NCBI GenBank assembly: GCA_905250025.1
Contig: CAJNOJ010000066.1
Coordinates: 1-64,000 of the forward strand
Direction: 5' to 3'
Source of the DNA: Adineta ricciae
Lineage: Eukaryota; Rotifera; Eurotatoria; Adinetida; Adinetidae
DNA: 64,000 bases
Below are positions 23,866 to 37,217 of this stretch, piece after piece; position 1 is the stretch's first letter; each line of letters opens with the position of its first letter. A program made the position numbers and the translations under genes. The notes under the pieces were generated by a model, which saw only the letters and a program-made list of their open reading frames with translations, made no database searches and was not told the DNA's origin.

Positions 23866-26800
23866 TTAAATGATATTTTTCGTTGTTGTTGTTGTTGTTG
23901 ACATCAACTCGTCTTTATCCTCTTCTTCTTCAATTGTATTCGATGTTCTTTGTAGATTATCTCTATTCAGGAGAGTTTCTTCATTCAAATTACCAGTCGT
24001 CTGAGTATTATTTGTATTTATTGACGCCATTTGATATGTATCGCTGTGTTGTATTCTATTAATCATGTGCGATGGCCAATGGGAACCAATCACAGAAAGA
24101 ATAACCGGTAGGAAACACAGAGCATGTACTGCTCCTAAGATCATAATGGCAACAATCGTTTTGAAAAATGTTCGAAATAGATATGAATGAGCGGCACCCA
24201 GGAAAAAAACACCAATAATGGATGATAGACATGCACATAATATTGGCATTCCCATATTTATCAATGCTTGCTGTGCACGCTCTTTTCTTGTGCCTGTTCC
24301 TGTCAAAAATGCATGTACAATATGTACACAGAAATCTGAGCAAAATCCAACTGACATAACTAGTTCAACCATCATAACTGATGATGCTTGGATACCCCAA
24401 ATATGTAATATTGCAACAAGACTCGTCAAGATCATTCCCATTGTAGAGATAATGATAATAACAGATTTGAGATCAGGAATCATTAGTAACGTTGCTAAAT
24501 ACATCGCTTCGATAGCGATAAGAAATGTTTGAATTATGTTCGGGATAACTTCGTACATTTGTTCATAGTACTTGAAAAGACTACTGTATACTAAACAGAA
24601 AGATATGACATGACTAGATTTTCTTGAAAGTCGTTTTCATACCTTTGATCGGTAATTGTGATTGTTCGGCGAGAGAATACAATTGATTAACTAAACGACC
24701 ATCATTGGAATTGTAATGAACAACTGCATATTTTAAATAAAAACGACTAGTTAATAAATGAGTTTTGTTAAATATCAAATCATTAGCAAAGGGAGGAAAT
24801 AAATTGACAAAACCGTGAATAGTGTCCATAAATAGTGTTCCATTATCTAATGGATGTTCGTATCCATTGTAGCCCAAGAGAGAAAACCAAGCTATTTCGA
24901 AATTTTTATCCATACCTAAAGAAAACTTACAATTTATTTGTGCGAGAGAACATTTTTTTCTTACCATCTAATTGCTTGGCCTGAGAAATGAAATCTCTTA
25001 TTCGCTTGATATAATCATGTCTCCAATAGGGTATAGGTTCTGTGATGATAAATTGTACTAATGGATGAATATCGAATTCTTCATCTAGAGTGTCATAATA
25101 TAACTTGGCATAGGATTTATCGTTCAATAAATGTCCCAATTTCATTCCGTCACGCATTTGCAACGCCCCGTAGACAGCAAATATTGTATAAATAACAAAG
25201 ATTGAGCAGACTATGATTTGACCATAGGTTGTAAATAATGGTTTTGTAATATAAACAAACATTCCTTTCAATGGTAAACAGTGTTGTCGGCGACGACGTC
25301 GACTTTTTGGATTATCTGTTGATGATGTATGATCGGTAAGACACAGAATGACTGTATGGCGATTGTTATTAATACAATTGTTGTACAAAGCAATAGTACT
25401 ACCAAACAACATGATTTGATAGAAATAGCAAAAAGCGAGTGAAGCACCTGAGAGAATTGATATATTAATTCGATATGTGTCTTTTCCTGTTGAGAAATCT
25501 TACTTGTATAAAAACAGAATAAACGTATTCCGTAGAAATTCGTTGTTGCTCCCGCTAGGAAGGCAATAACATTTGTTAACGATGTAATTGTTATACCTGA
25601 ACCGCATAGTCGAAATGTTTCTGCTAGTCTTTGTACTGTTGTATCCGATGATTTCGTTCGTCGATATGCCGAATAGATTAAAAACATATCATCCGTACCG
25701 ACGCCTACAACATTGAAAACACTTTCGTACTTACGAAACATGCAATCAATGCTTCTTACCAATAACTAAAAACGGTGTGACAAATACCAATGAACACATA
25801 GGTATACCAACTAATAAACACATTCCAAAACCAGATACTAGTCCTAACATTGTTGCTAGAACACCTGAACCTGATAAATACATCGGCGATTGAGCAAATG
25901 TACTACGTATTGACAAGCAGATCGTAGCCACAACGATCATAACAATAAACGTCACCACCACCAACATCATATCTATGAGAAAAAAAATCGCTTTTATTAG
26001 GTTTTCTAATTTTCATTTCCTCTGTTACCGAGCATAATATTCTTTTCTAATTCTTGATCAATTGACGTCGACACAGAATAGATAGTTTGCACCATAACGG
26101 AATGAAAATGTTCGAAGAATTCTAAGAATGCTTGCTCCCACATTCGACTGATATTTTCCACATTTACCAACTTGCCATTCACGATCGTAGTTCGCCGTAG
26201 GTTAAAATGTAGCTTCAACACTTTAGAAAACAACGTACTTTTCTCGAAATTAATCGTGAAGCTGTTGCCAAATATAAATGGTAGGAAATTCGCGTTGCCG
26301 TCATCATCTGTGTAGAGATCATTTGCGAGGTAATTTTGTAATTCTTTATCTTGTAAACGCTGCCAAAATGATTCGCGGAAGAAGAGATCACCTTCAGTGA
26401 CACATCGATGATCTCGTTTGGCACAAAGATCTTCGTAGAAATATGTTCGATTTTCATACGTAACATTGATATGCTGTATTAGGTTATAAATGCGTGCTAA
26501 TTCATTGCGAACGTTCGGGCGACGAATATTTCCATGATTTCTGGTAATGAAGATCACATCTCCGTATATGCCTAGATCAAAATCTTGATGAAGATAATAA
26601 TCGTCGTAATTGAGTGGCAATTTCTTGGCAACCACATCGCGATCGCGAACACTTTTGCAGTCAGTTGGTATGAAAAGAATGTCAGCATTATTGATTATAT
26701 TTGAACGCAGGAAACCCAAAGAGCATAGACCGGTTAGCGCAATTGATATGAAAATGTAGATGACAGGCCTATGACCGAGCTGTTTGCCGATGTTTGAGAA

Positions 26801-27292
26801 AATTTTTTCATAAAAATTATTGAATTTTTTAAACAGAACTTCGAACAGATTTCGTCTAGAAAAAATTTCTCAAGCGTGAGAAACTATACAGCAGATTATT
26901 TGAAAGGAAACCTTTTTCCATCCAGGAAGTCCTACATTAAAATATAATGACTCGACTTCATTCTCGAAAGAAAGTTCGTGTTACATCGCTGGTAAACGCT
27001 ATTTGATCGTGCTCCACTTAATCCGCATTTAGATTAGCGTAGTTTGATGTTTCAATAGAACACTAATACTTTGAGGCTTATCTTCGGACGCCATTAGGTT
27101 AGTTCAGATACTAGAAGCTCATTAGTAAGCAGAATCTTTGGCTAGGAAAGTGATGAATTGAAGTGCACGGATTCCGTGGAATGTTCTATTTGATATAAGT
27201 CTCAAGGATGACCTTGAAAATAATACTTATTTCGTAACTCACCTTTGTGAAACTGTTCGTTTCGCCGACGTTTCGTCTGGTTGTGCAGCCAT
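23866..27292 (-). CDS. Patched domain-containing protein (RND/sterol-sensing family)
   Basis: Seven exons (27243-27292, 26029-26855, 25760-25972, 25504-25704, 24965-25447, 24643-24915, 23866-24590) join to about 923 residues. Residues 45-65 form TM1, followed by a large extracellular loop containing NVTYENRTYF and paired cysteines. A cluster of membrane helices follows, carrying VIGVGTDDMFLIYSAYRR across an intron; this is the GxxxD proton-relay motif of the RND fold. A second loop leads to TM7-12 with the matching VGFCSDFCVH motif near residue 763, and the cytosolic tail is acidic and Thr-rich. This two-fold RND layout is that of PTCHD3-like/Patched-related proteins, thought to transport sterols or other lipids. 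Length is typical (800-1000). The large nematode/insect/rotifer expansions make a one-to-one orthology call unsafe. Confidence 0.9.
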
Positions 27293-28654
27293 TGGAGATA
27301 ATTTTTACCTAAAACAACGAGAATAAACATCAGAATAGATTTCCGTCATAACTATAACAGCGAGCGAATCTTCAAAGTTATATCATAGTGTAAACAGTAC
27401 CTGTCATTAATCAGGTGTCATCCGATAAAGTAAAATAAACAAGTGTGTGTCATAGTATTTATTTGTGATCAAACGCTCTAATTTTAATCTAGTCTAGAAA
27501 ATCTTATTTCTTTACGTGTTGTTTTTTTTGCCGTCGGTGTCACTAGTGTCCATGATTTTTTTTTCTCTTTCTTCGACTACCATAAGTAAAATGTAACACG
27601 AATCAGCGTGCACGTGTAATCTCGCATTGCGCAAATAATAAGACTGGCTAGAAAGCTTTTCCAGTGCCTTATTGTCAGTAGAACGTTCGATAGTACGCTT
27701 CGATATCAGTGTATGTAACCGTTCAAGAATATAACATGTCAATACAAAGTCACATACATACCGGAATTATAAGCATGAACCAGTCAAAGTTGAAGTGTAT
27801 ATGTTATGGAGAGAAAAAAAACATTGTATGCGGTAGAAATATATTCTTCAAAGTGACGCGGTGAATCTATAGGTACTCTTTTCGTTTTTCTTCTTCTTCT
27901 CTGCGTGTAATGATGGTTTATTGGATCGAATAAGTATAACTGTAATATTACAAACAAAGGATGTACCCCTAGTCGCACTGCTTAGCGTCCAATTAGGTTC
28001 TATCGTTTATGAATAGCAGTCAGCGTGATTCTTCATTTCGAACCTTACATTATGATTTAGAAAGTACAAGGAAAAAGACTTACTAGTGTTTAATCACTCA
28101 TAAATCCCTTTCAAGCTACGGACTGAAGCTATAACAAATCATAACTGATAGAATCATACGTTTATATGTTATTCGAAAGTCAACAAATAATATTTGTCCG
28201 AATTTCGAGATATTCGAGAAGAACTGAAGAGAAAACCGCATTGTGTCATAGATAAGACATTGTTACATAAAAACAAAAAGGCGCATCACTCATTGTGCTC
28301 TAAATAAAAAAATCTCGAGTAAAATGTTGAATGCTTGCCGACTAGTCTTTGCTTTATATAAGGGATTGTTCATGTCGCGTTCGGTCGGATATCCTCCAGC
28401 AAGATGTTTTATGCGAAACAGACATATACTTTGTCATTTTTCAATCATTTTAATTTGTTTCTATTCTTAGTTATGTTACATTGTCTACCATTCAACACTG
28501 GTTTTGATCAAACATTCTTATAATAGAAAACGCAAAGTAATTTGAGAATAAAAATACAGTACAAAGAAGTGTAATTTCAGTTCATTGTTTCAAATCTTTC
28601 TTTGTTTTTTTTATAACATCTATAAATACATAAGAAAAGATATTCACTGCCAAA
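27293..28654. other. Intergenic, no supportable gene
   Basis: 1.36 kb between the Patched-like gene (promoter side) and the 3' end of FBF1. Short ORFs only, without domains; no repeat structure seen. Confidence 0.5.
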
Positions 28655-31600
28655 CTAATGATTGGTCCTAAGTAAATTGTGATCCGTATGTCGATGCAGA
28701 TTGCTGTTACTTTTTGTTCCAGTACGTGGTAAAAGAGGATTTGCAGCGCGTAAACTACTCAGAAATGACATTTCATCTTGAATATATAATTGATCCTAAA
28801 CAGAGAAATTCGATTTATTTCTAACGGACTTCTGATTTATTTCAACGCGGGGTACCTGGAGTGCATTCATACGTAATGATCGTAGAACAGCACTTTCTTC
28901 GATTGATTGTTGAACAGATATCGTTGTATTTAAAAGTGGTGTTGCTGAAACGAGTTGCATAGCTATAAGTAGAAAAGTGTTCAGTGCAAACATGAAGAAC
29001 TTCGATTGGGATAGTCGGCTTACTGGAAAAACCTGTATCTTTCATCGGAGATTGTGAACCAAATGTAACACTTGAACGGAGATGAGTACGATTCTGTCGA
29101 TCGTCAGCCATTCGGGAATATTGCTGGAAAGAAAAGGATGTTTGGTATGATATAGGTGAAGACTCAGATAATAGATTACTTCGCTCATATGTTCTTCTTG
29201 TTGTCGAAGAGTTTGAATCGACTGTTGTAATTGCTGAAGTCGACCTGTATTTTTTCCATCCAAAGCGTGCAGCTCGAAGTACAATTGAGATAAGCGTTCT
29301 TTTTCTTTATGAATCGCATTGTTCGCATGTTCAATATCGAGCAGTTTCTGCTTAACATCTTCGTGTTCATTTTTAATAGCCGATTGTTCAATCTCGACAC
29401 GTTGTTTCAGTTCAACTAACGAGCGCCGTTCTATATTCAGTGCTTCTTCGCGTTTGATGATTTCTTGTTCGCGTTTTTCCAAACGTGCCATTTGTTCTGA
29501 AACAACTTTTTGTTGAGCACGAGCTTCAGCTTCGATCTAAAAGAAAACGGTGTACACAAATCAATCGAACACGAGATCTCAATCGTGTACCGAAGCAGCC
29601 TGCAGCATGTCGCGATGTTTTTGCTCTTGAAATGCTTTCTGCAACGCTTCGACTTTTGCACGTTCGCTAGCTAATTGCGATCGACTTTCGTAAACACTTG
29701 CAAGAGCAACTTTTTGATCCTCAAGCAATTGATCTTTGCCTCGTTGAATTTCAGTACGTTCACGAGCGATCTTTTCCGTGAATAGACGCTGCTCACCATT
29801 CAAAGCATCTTGCATTGCTTCCATACGTTTTTGAGCCTGTAGAGCTTTCCATCGTTCCTTAATTTAAAAACGATAAACAGAGAAAAGGGAGTGTTGTCTT
29901 TGTACTTCTTCGACAAGTTTAGTCTGTTCAGAAAGATGAACTTCGAGTCGAGCAATGAGATCTTGTAAATTTTTACGTTCACGTTCGAAATCGGCTGATT
30001 GCATGTGCAAACGTTCTTCATAAGCTAGTCGAAGGAACAAGGAAACATATCATATAATAATTACTAGATTACCAAACAGTTATTATACCTTTAAGTTGTT
30101 GTTCCTTGGTGCGTGCTTCGACTTCTTTTTCGGATAGTACCGAACTATGTTTTGCCTCGAGTTTGAGTCGAAGTTCGTCAATATTTTTCGCATTTTGTTC
30201 CATATGATCGACAACAGATTCAAACGCTCTAGAGACGAACTTCGTTATCATTGAAATTCAACTATTCTGTTTTACCTCGTATGAGTTGTGACATCCAGGG
30301 CGGTCGCTAATTCCTCTTGTTTAAGTTGTTTCAAGCGTTGAATTGTTTGTTCATGTTCTCTACGCAAATGATCGACAGTTTGTCTAAAGCAAGGATCAAT
30401 TTGTTTTGCGATATTGTCGGAGAAAAAGATGGCAAACCTTTGTAATGCTCGAAGATTTTCTAATTCAGTTGTTCGATCTCGCTGTAAATCATCTAAACGC
30501 CGTTGATGATCGAGTATTAATGTTGATTTTTCGCTCTCGAATTGTTGTGTGCGGTCATTCAATTGACGAAGTAAATGTTCATTTTCTTCCTTTAGTCTAA
30601 GTTTACAAATATTCTTCAAATCTAAAGCTTTTGTTCTAGATGAAAACGAAGCTTACCGTGATTCTCGTCTTTCACAACTCTTTTCGATATATTCCATGCG
30701 ATGCTTGTAACCTTCTTCGAGCATCGCTCGTTCAACTTCGTTTTGTCGCTTGACATGATCCAATGTCATGCGAAGCTCATTGTTTTCGTATTGAAGTTTT
30801 TTCACATCGAGCTGCAATTGAATATGATATTGACAGAGACTTGTCCACTTTCGTCGTACTACTCACGTTTACTGTTGATTGATTCGATCGAGTTGTAGCT
30901 GAAACGGATGGATCATTCGTAAAAAGTAATTCTCTCTCAGTGTCTCTAAAAGTAACATTTTCTGAAGGGAAAAAAAGCAATGTGACCTAGTCAATATCGT
31001 CTTCGATAATGATCCAAAAGAATTACTGAAGTCATTGTCTGAATCGAACAACTTCTGAGCGGTTGATTTAACTGGTTGAACTTCTGTGAGCGATGTAGTT
31101 TTCGGTGCATTCAATGGAGTCGGACGTTTATCTGTTGTTGTTAGATCTTGAAGCCAGGAATTTGGAGATGTTTTCGTAGATGTTGCTGGCGGAACAATAA
31201 TTGGTTGTTTCAATTGTTCTTTATCATTGTCGAGAAAATCTTCTATATTCCATTTTTTTGGTTGTTCGGGAACTGCTGGTGGTTTTGTCTGACTCGGCGC
31301 TATCGGTGTCTTTTTTGCAAGAGTAGTAACCACTGATTCTACCTTCTGTTTTGGGCGCGATAGAAAGTCATCGTGTTCACCTTCAGTTGATTCATCTTTT
31401 AGGCCAAGCCATGCGTTCGGATCGTTCGGTTCAGCTGATGTTGCCGCTGCTGCTGTTTTACTGGAAGACAGCGTACTGAATGATTTATTTGGTTCGAGGC
31501 CAGTACGCATGGCTGATATAACTCCTGAACCAGATTGGTTTTGTGAAGTATTTGTAGGCGCTGGAGCAGTTGATGGTCGTCCAAGTTCAAACTCGTCAAA

Positions 31601-32479
31601 GCTATGGAAAAACGTTATGGATCGCTTTAATAACAAAGGATCTAAGATCTTACCGAACTATTTTCTTGCTTTTATCTGTATCGCCTGTTAAAGTAGATTT
31701 CGGCGGTGAACCTGAAAAAAAAGCTGAGTAAAGGCAAAACTAGTCTAAACATTTACTTCCAAACAAATCGTCAAATTTTCGAGAACCACTTGATGTTGCT
31801 GGTCGAGGTTGACTTACAATACGTTGTATTGTATCTTGACCTTGAATGAGGTATTTATTGTAAAGTTTTATAATAATAAATATAAGGAATTGACATCCCG
31901 CACAATTCTCAAAAGGTACCCATTTAGGATCGTACGAAGAGATTGGTTCGATTAAACATTATAAATTTAGTATATGATTAAAGCGTGACTCACCAGGCAA
32001 TGTATTGGTCAATGTGCCCGTACCGCCAAAAGTCGGCATGTAGGAAAAAGTTGAGCCGGCTGTTTGATTCCATCTATCATCGCCGTCGAGACCTGGATCG
32101 TCAAAATCATTCGCTTGTGCTGTTGCAATATTTGACATTGGCTTTTTCGAATCCTTAAATATGCACATGCAGATACAAACAACCGATCTTCTTTGTTAAA
32201 TATCTCATACCCTAGGAGTCCGATCCCAATCGTCATCATCGTCATCAAGATCATAGTTGACTTTTTTATTCTTGCTGCCAGCCGATGTTTTGGTATCTAA
32301 ACAAATAAAATAATGGACAGTTTGATTAATCATTCGGCCATTGAATGCCGTACCGCTAGTATCATTTATTAATTCTTGTAAGATAGCGTCTAAGTCTGAT
32401 CGGCCTATGAACGGGATGAATTAGAAAAGAAGATCATTTCAATTTATCTTTTCGAAATAAAGTCGATGCTCTTACTCAT
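28655..32479 (-). CDS. FBF1: Fas-binding factor 1 homolog (ciliary transition-fibre protein)
   Basis: Eighteen coding exons: 32476-32479, 32354-32404, 32211-32296, 31994-32153, 31757-31840, 31654-31711, 31027-31601, 30867-30961, 30657-30811, 30438-30596, 30276-30383, 30089-30228, 29906-30024, 29591-29857, 29180-29536, 29024-29123, 28856-28962, 28655-28795. They encode about 921 residues. The N-terminal half is disordered, with FBF1 landmarks: LDAILQELINDT near the start, RKFDDLFG, and PNAWLGLKDES. The C-terminal half is a continuous coiled coil whose LKQLKQEELATALDVTTHTR segment mirrors the RLK-LK...T-ATSHTR block of vertebrate FBF1; ERWKAQAQKRMEAMQ and a final DEMSFLSSLR also fit. FBF1 sits on the distal appendages/transition fibres of the basal body and gates entry of IFT particles into cilia, in keeping with a ciliated animal. 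All exon phases are compatible. Confidence 0.88.
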
Positions 32480-33882
32480 CTTGATTAAATTCAAGGATTA
32501 TTCATGGAAAGAGAATACAGAAAAATGCTTCAAGGAATTCCTTGTCTTCATAATTCATTCCAGTTTCTATGGACAAACCTTGATTGAACTAGTCGACATA
32601 ATTCGCAACTGGATAGATGGCAGTAATTGCCAACCTATTACATCAGAACCCATACAAGAGTATGCAGTTTCTCTCATGCAGAAGATTTCAATTTCGTATC
32701 ATTCATTTTATATATATAGTAATCATATGCAAAAATAGTACAATATTCTGTTCAGAAAGTACCATACACATTTACGCCTTCGCATCATCAGTGACTTTGT
32801 TATACGATAAATTTCAAATATTTAAATTGCTGTATGGTGGTGCCTGATTTTTTCAGAGATTATTATTCTTTCGTTCACTGTTGACATGTTTGTTGCTCCT
32901 ACTATCTATAAAGTGTCAATTTTACATTGACACTTGTCTCCCCCGCTTAGATCAACTATGAGGCCTAGCGTCTTACGTCATTGTATGTTTTTCTTTGTAA
33001 AACAATATCTTTCATATTGGTTTTGTATCTATTTGATCTTGTTATTCAATGTCTATTTCATAGGGAAATAACAGAGTAAAACATTACTAGCAAATGATTT
33101 GTTTCATACATTACAGAGTAGGAAAACATAGTCGGGATGACTCTTGTGAAAAAAAGAATCACATACGATTAGAATGGTGCATATGAATCATGTGATTAGC
33201 TTACGCAGCATGATATTGTAATCTAAACGAATCGTATGACGCCTTCGCATACGCGGGTACGGTGCATTGAAATGAAACTTTGATCTTTATTAACGGTATT
33301 AATAGATAAACAAATATGGGAACAATTTCGGCAGATTTACATTTGCTGAAACTATGTACACCGATATTCGATCGCTGTTTCAATTAAGTGCAATTATATA
33401 TCCTTCGTATTCATTTGGAAGTCAAGAGAAAAGGTAGACAACAAGGTAAAATAAATGAAATGATAAATCATACAAGGAAAACATTTTCTTATCTTATTAA
33501 GCATCTTGAGCACATATGTGCCTTTTCAGCATAAGTCATGATCGGAAATGCGTTCATTTCTAGTCCTGATGTATTTGGTTAATTTCAAACATGACATTTT
33601 TCTCGTATTTACCGACACTCTAGTCGCTGACTGATACGACGCGTGAAACAATTATTATTTATCTGACTTTCACTGATGATAGACGCGTGATTGTAGATAT
33701 CGACTTTCGCTGTTCTACCACGCACAGGTTACTAGACCGGGGTGAGGATAAAAGACGTACGTCACTAAAGTACACACGTTCTAGGTTTTTTCTCTCGTTT
33801 TTTTGTATATATAAAAACGGACATTTTCCATCGTTAGGTTATATTATTACTTTTGTCGATCTACGATAAATTAATTACAATA
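32480..33882. other. 1.4-kb region between divergent genes
   Basis: Lies between the FBF1 start (minus) and the intronless gene start (plus), so it should hold both promoters. Short plus-strand ORFs (32466-32847) overlap the FBF1 first exon and lack support. No repeat or RNA gene recognised. Confidence 0.45.
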
Positions 33883-35034
33883 ATGTTAATAGAAAAAGCT
33901 CATGATGGCCGAGCGCAAGTACAACTTGTACCATATTCCGGCATGGTTAATCCTGAGCATATGAATCAAATGAATTGTGTACCTATAGTTGAAGTTACTG
34001 AAGACAACGTTGACAATGATGAGCAAGCAACGTATTTGAAGAAATTATTTTTGGAAGACTTTCTTCGAAAATCGCAAGAGTTCCGTCAGACTGAACAAAT
34101 CGATAGTTTACCACTTGAAATTCGATTGGGTACTGTTTACACATATCAAAATCGCCGTCAGCAAGTCCAGTATCCTGACAGCCTGTATTGTCGAAGCATC
34201 AGCGCCGATGATCTTCGAAATGAAGAACGACGAGCGCGTGATGAAAAGCATTTTCTCATAACCTTCAATAAAAACAAAGGCATCAATGATATTCAAACGT
34301 TCGAACATGAATTAACATGCACTGGCTTTCGTCAGACAACATCCCAACAGATCACCTACAGATTATATTTATGTTATCAAAAGAAACGCTTGATTTTGGA
34401 ACTGAAACGTTCAATCGAGGATCCCAAATATTTCTCTGTCAAACGTTTATTACGGTATTCAACAAAATTCACACATATCGACGTAGTCAAGTCCAAATCG
34501 AACACAGGTTATCCTCGAACATATGACGATGTCTTCGATGTCCGAACGTCGATTGGAAAAGCATCGGATGAAGAAGAACTGCATATCAATGATGAATATT
34601 GTGATTTTCTTCAGATCAAAGATTTGGAAAACTGTGTTATTGAAACAATATCATCCACTGGACAAGTTGTTTACCAATTCAATCGATACTTATTACCATA
34701 CTTCGACTTTTTCCAGATTAAACAGACTCGTTCGTATGATTATTCATGCATGGACAGTCGATTTTTCAATGTACGAATACTAATTGAACAGCAGACAGGC
34801 TATGATTTGAATTCAAGTTCAAAAACAACAACGCCATGTTTACAAACAAATAATGTCATCATGGCTAAACTACTTACGAATGTATTTACTGAAGAAGAAG
34901 CTAATCGAATTTGGACAATTGGTATTTGGCTATCGGACTTAGCGACAAAGTGTACAAATCGATCTTTACCTCTGAATAAAATGTTCTGTCGACGACCTGG
35001 ACGGCCGACAGCTTACCGACGAATCATCAGATAA
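33883..35034 (+). CDS. Unrecognised intronless protein
   Basis: A single open frame of 383 codons starts at the ATG (MLIEKAHDGRAQVQLVPYSG) that follows in-frame non-ATG codons. No signal peptide, membrane helix or low-complexity stretch is present; the composition (charged, with Tyr, Phe and Gln throughout) suggests a folded intracellular protein. Features: an early acidic segment, then SLPLEIRLGTVYTYQNRRQQ. The middle part, predicted rich in beta strands, includes FEHELTCTGFRQT and KRLILELKRSIEDPKYFSVK. The C-terminus is basic (MFCRRPGRPTAYRRIIR). I cannot place it in a family. It is the only long intronless plus-strand gene in the left half of the window and is divergent from FBF1. Lack of introns amid intron-rich genes could mean retroposition, horizontal origin or a lineage-specific family. 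Confidence 0.8.
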   Translation: MLIEKAHDGRAQVQLVPYSGMVNPEHMNQMNCVPIVEVTEDNVDNDEQATYLKKLFLEDFLRKSQEFRQTEQIDSLPLEIRLGTVYTYQNRRQQVQYPDSLYCRSISADDLRNEERRARDEKHFLITFNKNKGINDIQTFEHELTCTGFRQTTSQQITYRLYLCYQKKRLILELKRSIEDPKYFSVKRLLRYSTKFTHIDVVKSKSNTGYPRTYDDVFDVRTSIGKASDEEELHINDEYCDFLQIKDLENCVIETISSTGQVVYQFNRYLLPYFDFFQIKQTRSYDYSCMDSRFFNVRILIEQQTGYDLNSSSKTTTPCLQTNNVIMAKLLTNVFTEEEANRIWTIGIWLSDLATKCTNRSLPLNKMFCRRPGRPTAYRRIIR

Positions 35035-35488
35035 ATATATAAACATTTCTTGTCGCGAATGAACTCTCAGGTTTTTCGCTTGTCTACTTATTTAAGATTG
35101 ACTTATTAGGCAATAAAATTGAAGGAAAACAGACAAATATTTATTGATGCTCTCTTTCTTCGAACATCGAAGGGTATTATAAAGACGAATGAAATCAGAT
35201 TGAATAATCACAATATACAAATGAATAAAAACACACGTGCTATTTGGAAGAATTTTTCTTTATTTATAATTGAAAGGCTTTCTTAAAGAATGAATCAATT
35301 TCGAACTACGTTCACTGTTATAGACTCTATGTTGGAAAAACTTCTATTGAACGAAAGAAAAAAGACAAAGACAGAGAGAGAGAGCGAAAGAAAAAACACA
35401 AAAAACGATTTATGCTGGACATTGGCAAGACAATTTCAGTTGTTTCGATAGTTGTGTTTTCATTCTCGTGGAAACCTTTCGAAGAGAG
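35035..35488. other. Convergent intergenic spacer
   Basis: About 450 bp between the 3' ends of the plus-strand intronless gene and the minus-strand PDZ gene. It contains a GA-rich tract around 35368-35395. No gene. Confidence 0.5.
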
Positions 35489-37184
35489 CTATAAACGATC
35501 GATTAGATCATGTTTTTGTTTCATAGACATTTGTTGATCGTGACGTGAGTCTCGTTTACGAGCTTGTTGTGCTTTTAATTTTTCTCGATATTCCGCAGCA
35601 GACATTTCTAAAAAAGAAAACGTTCAAATTAAATCTCATTTGAAACAATCAAAATCCTTTCGTACTCAATTCAAGTGGAGCGTCAGAACCGTTGGTTGAC
35701 GATGATTGAGATGGACTATGACACGAATCTTTCGCCGGAGATGAATTGCCAACAGATGTGAATTCTCTCCGTTTCTCTTTATCAATTAATGGCGGAGATG
35801 ATCGAAGATAGTTTTCATGATCAGATGTACGAGATATCGTCGGCGAACTATCAACCTATGTTACATAATTTAGGTAATAAATGCGACGAGAAGTAAAACA
35901 AGTGGATTAGATTTACTCCGTATGATTTCCCTAACGATTGATTAGAGAGACTCATTTATTCTAATACATTTTGTTCTATTCTCTGTAGTGTTAACAACGC
36001 TAGACTTTTTCGTAGATACTTGAACGATTGATTTTTTTCCTTTTAATCTCAAGACATTCGATACTGACGTAAATATTCGTTGATTTCATTGAAATTCAGT
36101 GAAAATAGGTCATGTTTGGGACTTCCTGCGCAAATATCCATATCTTAATCAATATCAGCTGCTGAGAAACTAGCAATGTCATGAATAGTAAATATAACAC
36201 AGATGGTTTCAAAATTAGTTGAAAAGAACCCAAATAAATATCTCAATGACGAACTGATTTGTAAATATTAGAGGTGAAGTTTGCTTCAATTCTTTGAATG
36301 CACAGACAAAAACAATATCTTTAAATTCAATTGATCAAAGTAGTCAAGTCAATTACATTTCGATGGCTTCCAGGCTCGAAGGACTTCGAACAATAAACCT
36401 TTTTAACTTTGATCAAAGCAAAGAAGGAAGAAGAACAAAAGAAAATTAAAAGTCTATCAAGGTGAAGGCAAATAATGTATCTAATGTCAAGAAATTTTGA
36501 CATTTTCTGCAAATACTTATCAACGGCATGTCTATTTGAAGAGAAAAAGAAATTATCAAACGATGCATACTTTTGTTGTATGTGTAACTGTTGGACCGGT
36601 AAAATCAGTAACATGCTTGTATTCACGCGTGTGTTCAGTTGTTGTTCGTATTGGTATCTCACGAATAACAGGTGAATCAATCTTTTCAATACTTCTTTCA
36701 GAGGTTTGAGGTGAATGATTGCCGTTTTCTGAAAGATACAACTGCAAACAAGATTTCGTTTTGATGGTCAAATCAAACCTTTTCCATCGCGTATTTCGGT
36801 TTCATATTTTAGAACATTGGAATCAGAACTTCGAACAACGATAGATTTGTTTTTGTAATAAGCATCAGCGTCAGGATCAAGCACAAGTAGAATAACTTCT
36901 TCTGGATATTTTGTACCATTTCTTGAAACACCTTCTTTGATTCTTGCCACAACTTGTTTATGATTTTCATTTCCGATTGGAACAAAGTTCACTTCAACAA
37001 TTCGGTCATATTCCTTCAAGCCAGCCGATTCAGCTGGAGAGTTTGGATCGACTTTGCCAATATACTGACCTGGCTTCGACTTTTCACAATGCAAATTGAA
37101 TCCATAGCCAACAAAGTTCGGCCATCGTCGAAGATGACATAAGCGCGGCTGAGGTTCATTTTCGTATTCACCGTTAGTTGTCAT
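35489..37184 (-). CDS. Single-PDZ scaffold, NHERF/EBP50-like
   Basis: Four exons (36779-37184, 36571-36728, 35666-35855, 35489-35607), with a 715-bp third intron that is unusually long here, encode about 290 residues. Residues 14-110 form a PDZ domain of the NHERF type: RLCHLRRWPNFVGYGFNLHC (GYGF carboxylate-binding loop), then GQYIGKVDPNSPAESAGLKE and YDRIVEVNFVPI. The rest is Ser/Thr-rich, and the basic C-terminal helix (MSAAEYREKLKAQQARKRDS) may correspond to the ERM-binding tail, though that is tentative. NHERF proteins anchor transporters and receptors to cortical actin under the apical membrane. Vertebrate NHERF1/2 have two PDZ domains; only one is present here. The upstream p24 gene ends very close to this start. 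Confidence 0.75.
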
Positions 37185-37217
37185 TGACGAAAAACAAATT
37201 TTGCTGTGCTAGTAGAT

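Noticed and set aside
33660..33745. GC-richer stretch with a tRNA-like look upstream of the intronless gene
   Set aside because: I could not fold acceptor, anticodon and T arms, and no A-box/B-box pair fits.
35489..37184. A second PDZ domain hidden in the long NHERF-like intron
   Set aside because: No GLGF-type loop or PDZ-like frame was found on the minus strand between 35856 and 36570.
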